Assembly (NCBI GenBank): GCA_014729015.1
Contig: WJKR01000009.1
Coordinates: forward strand, 1 to 42,149
DNA: 42,149 bases
Reading direction: 5' to 3'
Source: Candidatus Woesearchaeota archaeon
GTDB taxonomy: Archaea; Nanobdellota; Nanobdellia; Woesearchaeales; WJKR01
Positions 23,109-29,869 of this stretch are shown piece by piece. The translations under genes and the position numbers were made by a program. Each line of letters starts with the position of its first letter. Positions within the stretch are counted from its first letter, which is position 1. A model generated the notes under the pieces. That model searched no databases. It had not been told where the DNA came from and saw only the letters and a list, made by a program, of their open reading frames with translations.

Positions 23109-23225
23109 TAGCCCCGCCCGGATTCGAACCGAGGTCCCAAGGTCCAGGGCCTTGGATGATTGACCGCGACGCTTACGTCCGGTCATCCGAACGCAAGTGA
23201 GGTTTGGCCACTACACTACGGGGCT
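23109..23225 (-). tRNA. tRNA-Gln (anticodon CTG) with a 44-nt insertion in the D arm
   Basis: Acceptor AGCCCCG (23225-23219) pairs with CGGGGCT (23116-23110), and A73 is at 23109. The T arm has CTCGG-TTCGAAT-CCGGG with one G-U pair; the anticodon arm has CAAGG-CCCTGGA-CCTTG, placing anticodon CTG with C at position 33 where T is nearly universal. Total span is 117 nt. Removing 44 nt (about 23160-23203) yields a 73-nt tRNA with the archaeal tRNA-Gln D-arm consensus GTGTAGTGGCCAA-TCAT. The insertion folds into an 11-bp hairpin (23172-23197). I could not fit a strict bulge-helix-bulge motif, so the exact splice sites are uncertain. A minus-strand TATA-like box is at 23241-23250. No CCA is encoded. 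Confidence 0.8.
23160..23203 (-). other. Probable noncanonical tRNA intron (D-loop position)
   Basis: The segment interrupts the tRNA-Gln D arm after GGCCAA. A repeated AA at both junctions makes the boundaries ambiguous by two bases. The core is a stable hairpin with an ATGA loop. An alternative reading keeps a 12-nt D loop and TCAC as the 3' side of the D stem and removes about 41 nt instead. Confidence 0.5.
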
Positions 23226-23331
23226 GTCGTTTGCTGGCAAGCGCGTGGTTGTTTTTAAATCTTCTTCTCAACCATAAGAACAACATTTATATACTCTTGT
23301 TGTTAGCTCTTGCAGGAGAGGTGGTTATACT

Positions 23332-23628
23332 ATGGTGTTAGTGTTCGGTTTGGATGTTCCTTTGTTTGAGTTCATGCTCGTCTTCATGGTCTTGCTCACT
23401 GCGGGCATCATCTTCATCTTGATTGAGCTGAAGCGACTGAACGAGTATCTCATCATCGAGCGAGCCGATCTCAAACGGTTGGAACGAGACCTCGGCGTGT
23501 TGGAGCACGAGGAGCGCGTCTTGGATGAGGAGGAGGCGAGGCTGGGCTTCCCGCGCGCGGCTGCGAAGCGCAGGTCTGCAAGGAAGAAGCGCGCCAAGAA
23601 GAAAGCGACGAAGAAGCGTAAGGGGTGA
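23332..23628 (+). CDS. Small single-pass membrane protein with basic tail (98 aa)
   Basis: An N-terminal hydrophobic span (about residues 10-30, LFEFMLVFMVLLTAGIIFILI) is followed by a charged coiled-coil segment (KRLNEYLIIERADLKRLERDLGVLEHEERVLDEEEARL) and a Lys/Arg tail (AAKRRSARKKRAKKKATKKRKG), a possible DNA/RNA or membrane-surface contact. TATA-like ATTTATATAC (23285-23294); GAGAGGTGG (23316-23324) before the ATG serves as ribosome binding site. First gene of an operon with the TTG-started secreted protein and AlaX. No family recognised. Confidence 0.7.
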   Translation: MVLVFGLDVPLFEFMLVFMVLLTAGIIFILIELKRLNEYLIIERADLKRLERDLGVLEHEERVLDEEEARLGFPRAAAKRRSARKKRAKKKATKKRKG

Positions 23629-23632
23629 GCGT

Positions 23633-24094
23633 TTGCGCTCCCTTGTTCTTATTTTTTGTGTGTTGTTATCGGTCGGATTAGTCGCTGGTTTCGCTGGCTT
23701 GCCGGATATCGGTGAGGATCCTGGCGAGCCCGGTTTCCCAGTGCCGGAGCCGCCGCCGGGTCTTTCTGGTGAAGATGGTGGTGAAGGCGGTGCTGGTGGC
23801 GGCGCTTTCGGCGGCGGCTCGAACGCTTCAGTCGTTGACGATCAAGGAGAGCCTGTTGATGATGACCGAAAAGGCATTGCCGGGTTGTTCGGTGGCCGTG
23901 ACGACGCTGACGAGGACGAGTCCCAAGAAGGAGTTGATGGGGGTGGCGTTGCGGATGATGTCGCTGTCGGCGTGGTGCCTGACGTGCCTGTGCTGACCTG
24001 GTTGGTCGGTGGGTTGTTGGCGGTTGTCGTCATCGTCGTTGTCGGGTTGTTGTTGTGGCGGCGGAAGAGGCAGGAGTTGCCGGACAAGATATAG
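23633..24094 (+). CDS. Secreted/surface protein with TTG start, signal peptide and C-terminal membrane anchor
   Basis: 153 aa read from TTG at 23633, chosen because GGGGTGA (23622-23628), which includes the upstream stop, is 4 nt before it and the frame gives a clean signal peptide (MRSLVLIFCVLLSVGLVAGFA). The mature part is Gly/Asp/Glu-rich, low complexity (EPPPGLSGEDGGEGGAGGGAFGGG ... DDADEDESQEGVDGGG). A transmembrane helix near the C-terminus (LTWLVGGLLAVVVIVVVGLLLW) is followed by a short basic cytoplasmic tail. This is an archaeal surface stalk layout of unknown function. It lies between the basic-tail membrane protein and AlaX. Confidence 0.6.
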   Translation: MRSLVLIFCVLLSVGLVAGFAGLPDIGEDPGEPGFPVPEPPPGLSGEDGGEGGAGGGAFGGGSNASVVDDQGEPVDDDRKGIAGLFGGRDDADEDESQEGVDGGGVADDVAVGVVPDVPVLTWLVGGLLAVVVIVVVGLLLWRRKRQELPDKI

Positions 24095-24104
24095 GGTGAT
24101 GGTG

Positions 24105-24812
24105 ATGCGTGCGTTGTACATGGATGACGCGTATCTCAAGGAATTCGATGCGGTGGTCAAGAGCGTCAAGGATGACAAGTACGTGGTGTTGGACAACACG
24201 GCGTTCTATCCGAACGGCGGCGGGCAGCCTTTTGATACGGGGAAATTGGTGAAGGACGGTGTCGCGTACCCGGTCGATTATGTGGGGAAGTTCGACGGCG
24301 ATATCAGCCATGAAGTTAGCGAACCTGGCTTGCAGGTCGGTGACGAGGTGCGTGGCGCCATCGATTGGGATCGCCGTTACAGGTTGATGCGTGCGCACAC
24401 CGCTGCCCATGTCGTCTCGGCGGTGTTCTATCATGATTTCAACTGCAGGATTACTGGTAACCAGTTGTCCGAGGAGAAGATAAGGATTGATTTCGACCTG
24501 GATGGTTTTGATAGGGGCGCGTTGCAGTCTTCTATTGATAAGGTGAACAACATTCTTGCGCAAAACTTGCCGGTGACCGTCACGTATTTGTCTCGCGAGC
24601 AGGCGTTGCAGGACTCGTCGTTGGTGAAGCTTGCGGGGGTGTTGCCGCCGGCGGTGCAGGAACTGCGTATTGTTGCTGTGGGTGGTGTGGATCGGCAAGC
24701 TGATGGCGGCACGCACGTCCGCAACACGTCCGAGGTCGGTCCTTTGGAGTTGTTGAAGGTGGAGAATAAGGGTAAGCGTAATCGTCGGGTGTATGTGCGC
24801 TTGTCGGAGTAG
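24105..24812 (+). CDS. alaX: Alanyl-tRNA editing protein AlaX (medium form)
   Basis: Free-standing homologue of the AlaRS editing domain; hydrolyses mischarged Ser-tRNA(Ala) (and possibly Gly-tRNA(Ala)). 235 aa fits AlaX-M, which adds an N-terminal beta-barrel (TAFYPNGGGQPFDTGKL). The zinc motif HxxxH is present in RAHTAAHVV. The second motif, often CGGTHV, reads QADGGTHVRNTSEVG, so the usual zinc-ligand cysteine is Asp. The start is ATG 24105, with GGTGA (24095-24099) 5 nt before it; ATG 24099 overlaps that site. It follows the secreted protein by 10 nt in the same operon. Activity with the altered ligand is uncertain but the fold is clear. Confidence 0.9.
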   Translation: MRALYMDDAYLKEFDAVVKSVKDDKYVVLDNTAFYPNGGGQPFDTGKLVKDGVAYPVDYVGKFDGDISHEVSEPGLQVGDEVRGAIDWDRRYRLMRAHTAAHVVSAVFYHDFNCRITGNQLSEEKIRIDFDLDGFDRGALQSSIDKVNNILAQNLPVTVTYLSREQALQDSSLVKLAGVLPPAVQELRIVAVGGVDRQADGGTHVRNTSEVGPLELLKVENKGKRNRRVYVRLSE

Positions 24813-24863
24813 TTGTTGTTGGTGGGTGTTGTTTCCGTCTTTTAGTTGCGGTGTGTGGTTGCG

Positions 24864-24871
24864 GGTTTTTT
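24864..24871 (+). terminator. Possible T-run terminator after alaX
   Basis: A GGG followed by a run of about seven T lies about 50 nt past the alaX stop, with an A-rich stretch after it. It is plausible as transcription termination but lacks other support. Confidence 0.3.
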
Positions 24872-24924
24872 TGTGGTTCGGGAAAACAAAAAAACAGTTT
24901 ACTCTTCACTATTCTAGTATATAT

Positions 24925-24965
24925 AATCGTATCTTATTATACGGTTTACAGAAAAATATTTAAAT
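24925..24965 (+). promoter_or_regulatory. Promoter with palindrome upstream of the 158-aa gene
   Basis: TATA-like AATATTTAAAT (24955-24965). Just upstream is an inverted repeat CGTAT-CTTATT-ATACG (24928-24943) flanked by AA/TT, a possible activator or repressor site. A second TATA-like tract (TATATATAAT) is at about 24918-24927. Confidence 0.4.
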
Positions 24966-24985
24966 GAGTTCGTCACATAAAGGGA

Positions 24986-25018
24986 TTGCGGAAGAAAAAA
25001 CAGGTGAAACCAGCATGA
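24986..25018 (+). CDS. 10-codon TTG mini-ORF, stop overlaps downstream ATG
   Basis: TTG at 24986 lies 26 nt from the TATA centre, at the expected transcription start. Ten codons follow to TGA at 25016-25018, which shares ATGA with the main start at 25015. The main gene's AGGTGA Shine-Dalgarno lies inside. Same length (33 nt) and geometry as the mini-ORF at 9256. Confidence 0.3.
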   Translation: MRKKKQVKPA

Positions 25019-25491
25019 CCTACGTCGCACAGATGCAGTCTATGGGCGTCATCCAACCACAAAAAGTGCAGGAACGCTACGGCATCAGTGCGGAATCCTT
25101 CAACGACATCCAGCAACACATCAACCAGCACAAGCAACAAGCAAAAGACGTCGCTCAAGGACAAGTCACCCTGGAACAATCAGAGATCCTCACCAAGCTC
25201 AAAGAAGCGCTCAAGCACCAAGCCACGCAGTTCGAGCGCTACCGCCAAATCACCGAACAGAAATTCACCACCCTCTCCAAAGAGCTCCTCGACGTCACCA
25301 TGCAATGCAAGCAGCTGCAGCACGCCGTCACCCAGATAAAAGACAAGGAAGACATCACCGCGGCCAGGGAAGCATTGCACCGCTACCAGCAAGGCGACAA
25401 GCCACCCGGAGGAGAACCCATCGACCGCAACGGCATCGCACCGAAAGACGTCCAGCTCGAGAGCATCTTCAACTTCTCAGCACGCAAATAA
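25015..25491 (+). CDS. Hypothetical coiled-coil protein (158 aa)
   Basis: Not recognised. Gln-rich helical protein (SFNDIQQHINQHKQQAKDVAQGQVTLEQSEILTKLKEALKHQATQFERYRQITEQKFTTL...), probably one long coiled coil up to about residue 125, then a flexible Pro/Gly segment and a short hydrophobic end (LESIFNFSARK). ATG 25015 is preferred over ATG 24964 because the latter lies inside the TATA box and AGGTGA (25002-25007) precedes 25015. Soluble; no signal peptide. Leucine codons return to CTC here, marking the end of the TTG-rich block. Confidence 0.7.
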   Translation: MTYVAQMQSMGVIQPQKVQERYGISAESFNDIQQHINQHKQQAKDVAQGQVTLEQSEILTKLKEALKHQATQFERYRQITEQKFTTLSKELLDVTMQCKQLQHAVTQIKDKEDITAAREALHRYQQGDKPPGGEPIDRNGIAPKDVQLESIFNFSARK

Positions 25492-25563
25492 GGTTTGAAC
25501 GCATGCTCCCACTGGACAACCATGGCCCGAGCATTCTTAAACCGTGCATCGTTCCCCCATAGC

Positions 25564-26307
25564 ATGCTACGGAACACGTTCATCCACCTGCCCGGCATCG
25601 GCGCGCAGCAAGAGCGCTCATTACAGGCAGCAGGCATCACCGACTGGCACGCCTTCCTCCAACGAAAGCGCATCAAAGGCTTCAGCAAGGAGCGACTGGC
25701 GTTCTGCAAGCAATTGTTGCGGGCATCCCACGACGCGCTGGTGGCTGAAGACGCCGTCTTCTTCGCCTCCTTGCTCCCATCGGCCGAGCACTGGCGATCA
25801 TTCGAAGCGTTCAAGGACCACGCCGCGTACCTGGACATCGAGATCAGCCGATACCAGGAAGTCACCGTCGTTACCATCACCGACGGCGTGCAGACCAAGA
25901 CGCTCGTGAGAGGCGTGAACCTGCGCAAAGAGGAATTGGAACGCGCATTGCGCGGCGTGAAGCTCATCGTGACGTACAACGGCGCCGCATTCGACATCCC
26001 ACGGTTGCAGCGAGCCTTCGGTTGGCGGTGGAAAGGACTGCACGTCGACCTGAAAACCATCGCCCGCCGGCTCGGCTACGCCGGCGGCCTGAAGGAGATA
26101 GAGAAGCAGTTCGGGCTGACACGCGACTACGAGGAGAAGCTACACATACAGCTGAAGGGTGGCGACCCATCCTTGCTCTACAGGATGTGGCGCGGTTCCG
26201 GTGACGAGCACTACCTGCAATTGTTGTTGGCATACAACGAGGCCGACGCGTACCACTTGTTCCTGCTCAGCCAGAAGTTGCTTCGCGCCAAGGCGCTGGT
26301 CTCCTGA
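25564..26307 (+). CDS. YprB-type RNase H-like (DEDD) exonuclease domain protein
   Basis: 247 aa with a predicted RNase H-like fold of the YprB/RNase_H_2 type. An N-terminal helix-hairpin-like part (FIHLPGIGAQQERSLQAAGITDW) resembles DNA-binding HhH elements. Acidic motifs of a DEDD exonuclease follow: AYLDIEIS (I), VTYNGAAFDIPRLQRAF (II), HVDLKTIARRLGY, and YNEADAYHLFLL (III). These proteins are thought to be 3'-5' exonucleases or structure-specific nucleases; the substrate is not known. ATG 25564 is 26 nt from TTCTTAAAC (25535-25542), so leaderless. In-frame upstream sequence from 25495 is not needed. Confidence 0.85.
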   Translation: MLRNTFIHLPGIGAQQERSLQAAGITDWHAFLQRKRIKGFSKERLAFCKQLLRASHDALVAEDAVFFASLLPSAEHWRSFEAFKDHAAYLDIEISRYQEVTVVTITDGVQTKTLVRGVNLRKEELERALRGVKLIVTYNGAAFDIPRLQRAFGWRWKGLHVDLKTIARRLGYAGGLKEIEKQFGLTRDYEEKLHIQLKGGDPSLLYRMWRGSGDEHYLQLLLAYNEADAYHLFLLSQKLLRAKALVS

Positions 26308-26387
26308 AACCTGCGACGACGCGGATATACCCGGCCGGGTTGCGGAAACAGTTAACTATAATAATCACCGCTTCCAGTGATGTCCGT

Positions 26388-26678
26388 ATGAGGTTCGGCG
26401 AGCTCGCTGAGAAGCATTTGTCCGTCCTCATCTTGCCGGCTGTCATCATCCTCTACAGCCTGGTCAGGGTGTGGACCGCTACGGAGGACTTCGTCGCCAT
26501 GGCGTTCAGCGCATGGGTATGGGTGTCCCTGCTCGCGCTGGGACTGGCAGGAATCTTCTTGGTACTGAACTGGTACTGGTTTAGGATGAGGATGAAGTGG
26601 TGGGGGAACTTCCTCGTCTCGGTAGGGCTGATACTGCTGTCATTGGGAATATTATTGGCAGCCGCAAGGATTCAGTAA
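26388..26678 (+). CDS. Small membrane protein (96 aa)
   Basis: Three hydrophobic segments (about residues 9-25, 38-60 and 72-92), with a Trp/Arg-rich loop (NWYWFRMRMKWWGNF) between the last two. No conserved motif recognised. ATG 26388 lies about 28 nt after AACTATAATAAT (26354-26365), consistent with a leaderless start. The 3' end overlaps the convergent cobO-like gene by 7 nt. Confidence 0.65.
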   Translation: MRFGELAEKHLSVLILPAVIILYSLVRVWTATEDFVAMAFSAWVWVSLLALGLAGIFLVLNWYWFRMRMKWWGNFLVSVGLILLSLGILLAAARIQ

Positions 26679-27238
26679 TCAATCCCTTTCCTGCCGAGAA
26701 TGCCTTTGTTGTAGGGGTGTTCGTGCGCTTTCATCTCCGTCACGTAATCACCGATACTCATGATCTCTTTCGGCGCATACCTGCCTGTCAATACGAGTTC
26801 CATGTTCGCAGGCTTGCTCTTGACCAATTCAATGACCTCGGCGACGGAAACATGACGCAGCTGCAACGCGACGTTCACCTCATCCAGAATCATAACATCG
26901 GTCTGTCCTTCTGCCATCAGCGCTTTCGCCCTTTCCAGTCCGCGCAACGCCCGTTCACAGTCCGCCTCGTCAGGACTGAAATCCTCGTACGAAGGCTCGT
27001 CCTTCGACCCCTTCCCGAACTGCTCGATAGAGAACTTTCCACTAAAACGATCTGGCGCCAACAACTCGCCGATGTACAATCCTCCCTTCAGGAACTGTAC
27101 CATGGACACGTTCAAGCCATGCTCAAGAGCGCGCATCGCGAGCCCTAACGCCGCCGTAGTCTTACCCTTGCCGTTGCCCGTGTAGACATGCACGAGCCCG
27201 AGCTTCTCCCGGAGCGCATCCAGGTTGTCCGCAGTCAT
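26672..27238 (-). CDS. cobO: Cob(I)alamin/corrinoid adenosyltransferase (CobO/BtuR type)
   Basis: Transfers the adenosyl group of ATP to the cobalt of corrinoids, making adenosylcobalamin. The 188 aa begin after a short N-terminal helix with the CobA/CobO P-loop VYTGNGKGKTTAALGLAMRALEHG (GNGKGKTT at 21-28), then VQFLKGG, DVMILDEVNVAL (Walker B-like) and LVLTGRYAP, all family hallmarks. It follows nrdJ by 2 nt in the same operon, so the adenosylated cofactor is made together with the B12-dependent reductase that uses it. An extended frame start at 27268 would overlap nrdJ; ATG 27238 is more likely. Confidence 0.93.
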   Translation of the reverse strand: MTADNLDALREKLGLVHVYTGNGKGKTTAALGLAMRALEHGLNVSMVQFLKGGLYIGELLAPDRFSGKFSIEQFGKGSKDEPSYEDFSPDEADCERALRGLERAKALMAEGQTDVMILDEVNVALQLRHVSVAEVIELVKSKPANMELVLTGRYAPKEIMSIGDYVTEMKAHEHPYNKGILGRKGIDY

Positions 27239-27240
27239 GT

Positions 27241-29307
27241 TCAAAGCATGCATTTGTCCGAGTCGCAATACTTGTCCGTCACTTCGTGTTCTGCTTCCGT
27301 GAACGCCTCGATAGGTTTGACGTTGCCGCTTAACTCTTCATATACTTCCTTGCTGATCGGGATGTACGGCGCCTGCTCATAGCCGTGATCCTTCCGCGGC
27401 AGGAAGCTGACGCCCTTCAGCCTACTCTCATAGAGTTCCAGCGCTTCCTTGATATTCTTCCCTTCTTCTTCCGAGAATGTGACGGTGACGGAGACCTGGT
27501 TGTCCGCCCAGTGCTCCTGTATCTGCGCGGCGTTCTCCAATTGCTCCCACATCGGCACCTTGTCCACGCTGCGGTCGAAGTACTCTTCCTTGACTGGGAA
27601 GCTGACGACCCACGTGTTCAATGAGTACTTGTCCTTCTCGCACTTGTATCCTGCTGCGCGCAACTGGTCGAGGAGCTTGCTGCCTTCCTGGAAGCGGATG
27701 TTCCTGATATAGTACTGCGCGACCGGGTAGTGGATGCCCGGCGTCACCCCGGCCAGCAAGGACACGGTGCCGCTCGGCTTGATACTCGTCGTTTTGATGG
27801 ATCGGGGCACGCACAGCCATTCCGAGTACACCTTGTCGTAGTGCTGTATTTTCTCGTACCCCTTGTTACACGCGTCCAGCACTTGCCGCCTGCCGAACTT
27901 GGTGAACGCTTGTGTGATACCGGACATGCTGCACCCGATACGCCGGTTGCGGAGCATGACCGCGTTGGTCAGCTTGTTGTGCGTCGGTACGAGCGTGACG
28001 GTCTTCGCGTACAGGTACGCGTACTTCAGCGTCTCCACCCATTCTTCCGTTGTGTCATGATTGGAGGGATACGTCTCCACCAAGCAGCACAGCTCGTACG
28101 GTTCGAGGGTCTGTTCCAGGCATGGATTGCCGCCCATGGCACGGATGTCCTTGTAGTCGGGCTTGCGGCCCATGCGCGAGAATTTCTGCGCGTTGTCCAG
28201 CCACATGTAGCCTGGCTCGCCGTTCTTCGCTGTCCGCTCCGCGACGTCGGTGTAGTCCATGCCGACGTGTGCGAAGACGCTGTTGTTGCTGGCCCACCGG
28301 TGGTGCATGAGCGCCTCTCGGTGCTGCTCAGGGTCCTTGAGCGACATGAATTCCTTGTCGTCGTGCTCGCCGAACATGATCTCTGCCGTCCTGCGCACGC
28401 CTCCTGAGACGACGCATCGGCCGACGAGGTTAAAGACGTCCACGATGTCGCCTGACGTGATCTTCTGCCCTATCCGCTGGTCGAGGATGTCTTTGATGCT
28501 GTCGACCATCTCGATGAGCGGTCCTGGTCCTGAGGCGACGCCGCCGAAGCTCTTGATGGGTGCGCCCATCGGCCTGACCTGGTCGTAACTGATTTTGGCA
28601 GGCATCTTGCCTTCGCTGGAATACGCGTTGAGTACGGTCCGCAGCAGCTCGATCCATCCTTCCCTGCTGTCTTCCACGACGAAGAGCTTGTCCTCTATCT
28701 CTGGTTTCTGGATGGTGATCTTCCCGGTCCCTTTGGTGTCGCCGCCGACGCCGACGCCGAGCATGCTCATGTCCATGAGGAAGCAGAATGGCTCTGCGAA
28801 GTTGATGTGGATGTGCTCTGTCGAGCAGAACGCGCAGTTGTTCAGCGCTGCGCCGCCTCTCCTGTACATGTAGTCGGTGCCCATCATCCACAACCCCCTG
28901 CCCGGGGGGGTGAACTTGAATTCCCACATGAGCTCGAACATCCTCTGCGCGCTTTTTTGCGCTTTTTCCTCGAACCAGGGGAGTTGGTTGACCATGCAAT
29001 GGTTTTTCTGGATGGTGAAGACTCCTTCGACGACTCGCTTCACGGTCTGCCAGTATTCTTCCATGTCGCCGTCCGCAATCGATCGCGCGTAGCTTCGTTT
29101 GTACGTGACGTAGCCGATGGGCCCCCACTTCGGTTGTTTGCTCTTGTACTGGTTCGTAAAGCTTTCGTGGAGCGTGAAGAACACGCTTTGCGGCGCTGTC
29201 TTGTCTTGGTACTTGCTGGCGTTGACGCCGTAGTCGATCATGGTTCGCTGTTCCCGTACGTCTGTCATGTCGTTGTTCACCTTTGCTTGTTCATTCTGTG
29301 AGAGCAT
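27241..29307 (-). CDS. nrdJ: Adenosylcobalamin-dependent ribonucleoside-triphosphate reductase (class II)
   Basis: Makes deoxyribonucleotides by radical chemistry started by adenosylcobalamin. The 688 aa match the monomeric RTPR (Lactobacillus-type) form. Seen: NNCAFCSTEH (C158 is a candidate active-site thiol), LGVGVGGDTKGTGK, the radical-cysteine motif NPCLE in GGNPCLEQTLEPYELCCLVETYP, PSGTVSLLAGVTPGIHYP, and the C-terminal redox pair CDSDKC (C681/C686). The frame starts at ATG 29307, overlapping nrdR by 17 nt; an internal ATG (about 29268) would give a shorter N-terminus. Second gene of the nrdR-nrdJ-cobO operon and thus under the two NrdR boxes. Confidence 0.96.
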   Translation of the reverse strand: MLSQNEQAKVNNDMTDVREQRTMIDYGVNASKYQDKTAPQSVFFTLHESFTNQYKSKQPKWGPIGYVTYKRSYARSIADGDMEEYWQTVKRVVEGVFTIQKNHCMVNQLPWFEEKAQKSAQRMFELMWEFKFTPPGRGLWMMGTDYMYRRGGAALNNCAFCSTEHIHINFAEPFCFLMDMSMLGVGVGGDTKGTGKITIQKPEIEDKLFVVEDSREGWIELLRTVLNAYSSEGKMPAKISYDQVRPMGAPIKSFGGVASGPGPLIEMVDSIKDILDQRIGQKITSGDIVDVFNLVGRCVVSGGVRRTAEIMFGEHDDKEFMSLKDPEQHREALMHHRWASNNSVFAHVGMDYTDVAERTAKNGEPGYMWLDNAQKFSRMGRKPDYKDIRAMGGNPCLEQTLEPYELCCLVETYPSNHDTTEEWVETLKYAYLYAKTVTLVPTHNKLTNAVMLRNRRIGCSMSGITQAFTKFGRRQVLDACNKGYEKIQHYDKVYSEWLCVPRSIKTTSIKPSGTVSLLAGVTPGIHYPVAQYYIRNIRFQEGSKLLDQLRAAGYKCEKDKYSLNTWVVSFPVKEEYFDRSVDKVPMWEQLENAAQIQEHWADNQVSVTVTFSEEEGKNIKEALELYESRLKGVSFLPRKDHGYEQAPYIPISKEVYEELSGNVKPIEAFTEAEHEVTDKYCDSDKCML

Positions 29308-29761
29308 TTTCTTTGTTCTCGTTCACGAGCTGTTTGAGCTCGTCATGGAACGAGCTGAGGTCTTCGAAGTCACGGTACACTGACGCGAACCTGAGGTATG
29401 CGATGTTGTCGATCTTCTTGAGTCGTCGCATGACCATCTCGCCGATGTGCGTGCTTTTGACCTCGTTCTTCTTGTGGTTGAGGAGTTTGGTCTCTATCTC
29501 TTCCGTGGTTTTTTTGAGTTGTTCGAGCGTGACCGGCCGCTTCTCGCATGCGCGCATCATGCCGTCCAGTATTTTTTCTTTGTCGAATGCTTCCTTGCTG
29601 CCGTTCTTCTTGATGACGAAGATGTTGGTGAGCTCTATTTCCTCGTACGTGGTGTACCGCTTGCCGCATTTGAGGCATTCTCTTCTGCGGCGCGTGGTGT
29701 TCTCTGTCTCGCGTGTCTCTAACACTTTTGATTCCGTGTATTTGCAGTAGGGGCAGCGCAT
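29291..29761 (-). CDS. nrdR: Transcriptional repressor NrdR
   Basis: Zinc-ribbon/ATP-cone regulator of ribonucleotide reductase genes that senses ATP/dATP. At 156 aa it has the normal length. Zinc ligands C3, C6, C29 and C32 (MRCPYCKY ... ECLKCGKRYTTYEEIEL) are intact, followed by the ATP-cone (FVIKKNGSKEAFDKEKILDGMMRACEKRPV) and the conserved GEMVMRRLKKIDNIAYLRFASVYRDFED. NrdR is common in bacteria and only sporadic in archaea. It heads the operon with nrdJ and cobO, and two NrdR boxes in its leader imply autorepression. The leader is about 78 nt with a weak ribosome binding site. Confidence 0.96.
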   Translation of the reverse strand: MRCPYCKYTESKVLETRETENTTRRRRECLKCGKRYTTYEEIELTNIFVIKKNGSKEAFDKEKILDGMMRACEKRPVTLEQLKKTTEEIETKLLNHKKNEVKSTHIGEMVMRRLKKIDNIAYLRFASVYRDFEDLSSFHDELKQLVNENKENALTE

Positions 29762-29792
29762 GTTTTTGCACCGTTTTTGTCGTTGGTCAGTG

Positions 29793-29808
29793 ATACTATG
29801 AGTAGTGT
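29793..29808 (-). promoter_or_regulatory. NrdR box 2 (proximal)
   Basis: ATACTATGAGTAGTGT, an imperfect palindrome matching the NrdR consensus (ACACTATATATAGTGT-like). Its start is exactly 32 bp from that of the stronger box, about three helical turns, the classic paired NrdR arrangement. Confidence 0.8.
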
Positions 29809-29824
29809 TGTTGTTTCATCTCAA

Positions 29825-29840
29825 ACACTATATCTAGTGT
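29825..29840 (-). promoter_or_regulatory. NrdR box 1 (distal)
   Basis: ACACTATATCTAGTGT, a near-perfect NrdR palindrome. It overlaps the predicted transcription start of nrdR (about 29839, given the TATA box at 29859-29869), so binding would block RNA polymerase. Confidence 0.9.
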
Positions 29841-29858
29841 TTCTTAACATGGGTGCTC

Positions 29859-29869
29859 CTTTATAAATA
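29859..29869 (-). promoter_or_regulatory. TATA box of nrdR-nrdJ-cobO operon
   Basis: CTTTATAAATA on the plus strand, read TATTTATAAAG on the minus. It positions transcription at NrdR box 1. The remaining 29870-30062 region is AT-rich and holds the promoter of the divergent gene (TTCTTATAAAT, 30027-30036) but no other gene I can support. Confidence 0.65.
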
